A stretch of 7,913 nt of DNA, from the NCBI GenBank assembly GCA_022843345.1, contig JALHNW010000072.1:1-7913 (forward strand), in the 5' to 3' direction. The translations under genes and the position numbers were made by a program. How positions within the stretch are numbered: the first letter of the stretch is position 1; every line of letters begins with the position of its first letter. The notes beneath the pieces were generated by a model that was not told the origin of the DNA, searched no databases, and was given only the letters and a program-made list of their open reading frames with translations. The DNA is from Rubritepida sp. (GTDB lineage Bacteria; Pseudomonadota; Alphaproteobacteria; Acetobacterales; Acetobacteraceae). Shown piece by piece: positions 6,408 through 7,913 of this stretch.

Positions 6408-6830
6408 ATGCACGGCAGGCAAGAACACGTTCTGCGAGGAGAACCCGGTGAGGCCACCCGCCTCACGCCGGCGTACGCCGCGCAGCGTGGCCGCCTTCTG
6501 CGCGGCATCGCGATGGCATTCGCTGCCATGTTGCTGCTGTTGCCGATGCTGGCAGCGGCCGCGGACGTGATGAATTCCTGCACTCAGTTGCGGGAGACGG
6601 CCCACGCTACGGCAGGCTCGTCGCTCCATTCATACGGCGACCCAGGCGGGACAGGCGGTCTGGACGGTGTGCGCGGTGCCTGTGCGATGCCTTGTCCCGG
6701 CTTGGTCCTGCCGCGGATGACGCTGCAGGTGCCGGCCATGCTGGCCCAGCAGGAAACCCCGTCGGCGGCCTCTCACCCGGCGGGCGAGATGGTGCCCCCG
6801 GACCTCCGCCCGCCGCGCCGTGCCGGCTGA
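6408..6830 (+). CDS. Small exported cysteine-containing protein of unknown family (start uncertain)
   Basis: An open frame of up to 140 residues that I do not recognise. Residues 29-52 form a clear secretion signal: basic RGRLLRG, then hydrophobic MAFAAMLLLLPMLAAAA with a plausible cleavage after the alanines. The exported part is about 88 residues, with Cys58 and a CAMPC pair (Cys92, Cys96), a proline-rich end and PDLRPPRRAG at the terminus. The cysteines and the place between copA and a DUF305 gene suggest a copper-related periplasmic protein, but this is inference. The start is unsettled. ATG 6408 and ATG 6513 have no ribosome site, while the only good site (GAGGAG 6436-6441, GTG 6448) is in another frame. 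A frameshift near 6450-6500 or a leaderless start would explain this. Confidence 0.6.
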   Translation: MHGRQEHVLRGEPGEATRLTPAYAAQRGRLLRGIAMAFAAMLLLLPMLAAAADVMNSCTQLRETAHATAGSSLHSYGDPGGTGGLDGVRGACAMPCPGLVLPRMTLQVPAMLAQQETPSAASHPAGEMVPPDLRPPRRAG

Positions 6831-6889
6831 ACTTCGTCACGCACTTCAAGCCTTGCATGTCCAACCCTAACCCCGATGGGTCGCCCCGC

Positions 6890-6904
6890 CCAGCGCCACG
6901 CTGG
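6890..6904 (+). repeat. Small hairpin upstream of the DUF305 gene
   Basis: CCAGCG-CCA-CGCTGG is a perfect 6-bp stem with a 3-nt loop, lying in the 96-nt gap between the small exported protein and the DUF305 gene, 10 nt before the latter's ribosome site. It has no T-tract. It could tune expression of the second gene or be incidental in GC-rich DNA. Confidence 0.35.
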
Positions 6905-6926
6905 CCGGGATGAAAGGAACCCAAAG

Positions 6927-7742
6927 ATGACCATCCATGCTGCTCGCACAGGCCTCCGTGCCGCCCTTCTCGGCACCGTCGCCGCGGTGGCGATCGCCCT
7001 TCCCTCCCACGCGCTCGTGATCGAGCCCTTCTCCGCCTACACCGGCACCGCCACCACGACGCAGTACGTTCGCTTCAACCAGGCGGCGCAACAGGTCGAC
7101 CGTGACTACGTGGCCGGCATGCGTCCGCATCACGCCGGCGCGCTCACCATGAGCCGCGACTACCTCGCCAACCCCGGACGCAGCAGCCCTCTCCTCCAGC
7201 AGTTGTCGCGCGCCATCGCGGCAAACCAGGTCTTCGAGATCGCCGTGCTGGACGATGTGCAGCGGAACCTCGACGCCCCGCCGATGCGGCTGCCCTTCGG
7301 CGTGCTGATGCAGCCCGTGGCGACCGAGAACATGGGCGGCGACCGCCGTTTCTTCAAAACGCCTATCCCGTCCCCGATCAGCTGGTCGGTCGGTCCCGTG
7401 AGCGTGGAAGACGTACGCTTCGCCAAGGCGATGATCATCCACCACGAGGGTGCGGTCGAGATGGCGCGCGACTACCATGCGAACGGCGGGGCGCGGAACC
7501 CGTTCCTCCACCTCATGAACACGGACGTGGTCGCCGACCAGACGCAGGAGATCGCGCTGCTTCGCCTGGTCGTCGCCGCCTTCCCAGGCGACGCCAGCCA
7601 GGTCGAGGTGCCGCCGTCCATGGTGCATGGCATGGAGGGGATGAACCATGGCCCGCACGGCGGGCACGGCGCTGGCCACCGCGGTCATGCCGCCCCGGCT
7701 GCCGCTGGGCGGCCCGCGGCGCACGCCGGCCACCGCCACTGA
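6927..7742 (+). CDS. Secreted tandem DUF305 protein with His-rich tail (CopM-like)
   Basis: A 271-residue exported protein. Residues 1-29 are a Sec signal peptide (hydrophobic 11-25, cleavage after LPSHA). Two DUF305-type units follow, each with the M..HH..A..M core: MRPHHAGALTM at 65-75 and MIIHHEGAVEM at 169-179, both followed by a RDY helix. The family is a four-helix metal-binding fold, and cyanobacterial CopM, one member, binds copper outside the cytoplasm. From about residue 232 the protein ends in a Met/His/Gly-rich tail (GMEGMNHGPHGGHGAGHRGH, then HAGHRH), likely an added metal-binding segment. The start is ATG 6927 with AGGA 8 nt upstream. An ATG at 6876 lacks such a site and would bury the signal. 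It probably shares a transcript with the small exported gene. A role in periplasmic copper binding is inferred from family and context. Confidence 0.9.
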   Translation: MTIHAARTGLRAALLGTVAAVAIALPSHALVIEPFSAYTGTATTTQYVRFNQAAQQVDRDYVAGMRPHHAGALTMSRDYLANPGRSSPLLQQLSRAIAANQVFEIAVLDDVQRNLDAPPMRLPFGVLMQPVATENMGGDRRFFKTPIPSPISWSVGPVSVEDVRFAKAMIIHHEGAVEMARDYHANGGARNPFLHLMNTDVVADQTQEIALLRLVVAAFPGDASQVEVPPSMVHGMEGMNHGPHGGHGAGHRGHAAPAAAGRPAAHAGHRH

Positions 7743-7750
7743 GGACAAAC

Positions 7751-7774
7751 CCTGGCCCGCTTAGGCGGGCCAGG
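7751..7774. terminator. Strong hairpin after the DUF305 gene
   Basis: CCTGGCCCGC, loop TTAG, then GCGGGCCAGG gives a perfect 10-bp GC-rich stem starting 8 nt after the DUF305 stop codon. It lacks a T-tract on the plus strand. Because it lies between convergent genes it may end transcription from both sides. Confidence 0.7.
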
Positions 7775-7814
7775 ACCACGTCCCGGCGTCGGCCCCGTCG
7801 GCCGTCGCCGATGC

Positions 7815-7913
7815 TCAGGCGGGCCGTGCGCCGCGCATCCGCATCCAGGGAAAATGCGTGCCGTCGGCCCGCCAAGCCACCACGTCGTAGAGTTCCGGCT
7901 CGCGTCCCGGGAC
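7815..7913 (-). CDS. C-terminal end of an unidentified protein
   Basis: An open minus-strand frame enters from the right edge and ends at a TGA at 7817-7815, giving 32 residues: REPELYDVVAWRADGTHF in the middle and PWMRMRGARPA at the end. The composition looks like genuine protein, and third codon positions are mostly G or C, as in the neighbouring genes. The frame is convergent with the DUF305 gene, with the hairpin at 7751-7774 between them. No start is in the window and I do not recognise the family. Confidence 0.5.
   Translation of the reverse strand, partial: VPGREPELYDVVAWRADGTHFPWMRMRGARPA

Noticed and set aside
6867..7748. A 293-residue minus-strand frame opposite the DUF305 gene
   Set aside because: It is antisense to a gene with signal peptide and two conserved motifs. 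Its Arg/His/Gly/Val-rich composition is typical of a shadow frame.
1..7913. CRISPR array, tRNA, rRNA or long tandem repeats
   Set aside because: No regularly spaced repeats, cloverleaf-like tRNA sequence or rRNA signature was seen on reading both strands.

Overview
This GC-rich window most likely comes from an alphaproteobacterium. The gene style (YHS/CPMHP-type copper ATPase, HupE-like permease, short arginine-rich 'TLEEQVLAAF' protein) suggests a Rhodospirillales/Acetobacteraceae- or Methylobacterium-like host. This placement is by impression, because the window has no rRNA or other phylogenetic marker. An insertion-sequence end at the left edge and a run of metal and redox genes suggest an accessory or plasmid-like region.

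Layout, left to right. (1) 1-117: the 5' end of an IS3-family element, reading out of the window on the minus strand. (2) 260-2944, minus strand: a tight four-gene operon in transcription order ABC-2 type permease, CcdA/DsbD-like membrane thiol transporter, ABC ATPase, and a 76-residue soluble arginine-rich protein. The junctions are a TGATG overlap, a 4-nt gap and a 3-nt gap, so this is one translationally linked unit in which a ccdA-like gene sits between the two halves of an ABC exporter. (3) 3129-3761, plus strand: a HupE/UreJ-family permease, divergent from that operon. (4) 3834-6170, minus strand: a Cu(I)-type P1B ATPase (CopA class) that carries a YHS domain and a CPMHP heavy-metal-binding domain instead of the usual HMA domains. 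(5) 6408-6830 and 6927-7742, plus strand, divergent from copA: a small exported cysteine-containing protein of unknown family with an unclear start, then a secreted protein with two DUF305-like HH motifs and a His-rich tail. (6) A strong hairpin at 7751-7774, then the C-terminus of an unidentified minus-strand gene running off the right edge.

How they may work together: CopA would pump Cu(I) out of the cytoplasm, and the DUF305 protein would bind it in the periplasm. HupE would move a divalent metal, and the CcdA-like protein would carry reducing equivalents across the membrane, perhaps for the cargo or a partner of the ABC exporter. This is inference from family membership and neighbourhood. 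No metal-responsive regulator is encoded in the window and no convincing CueR-type operator is visible.

The most distinctive features are the permease-ccdA-ATPase-small protein operon, the tandem DUF305 protein, and the out-of-frame Shine-Dalgarno/GTG pair at the start of the small exported protein.
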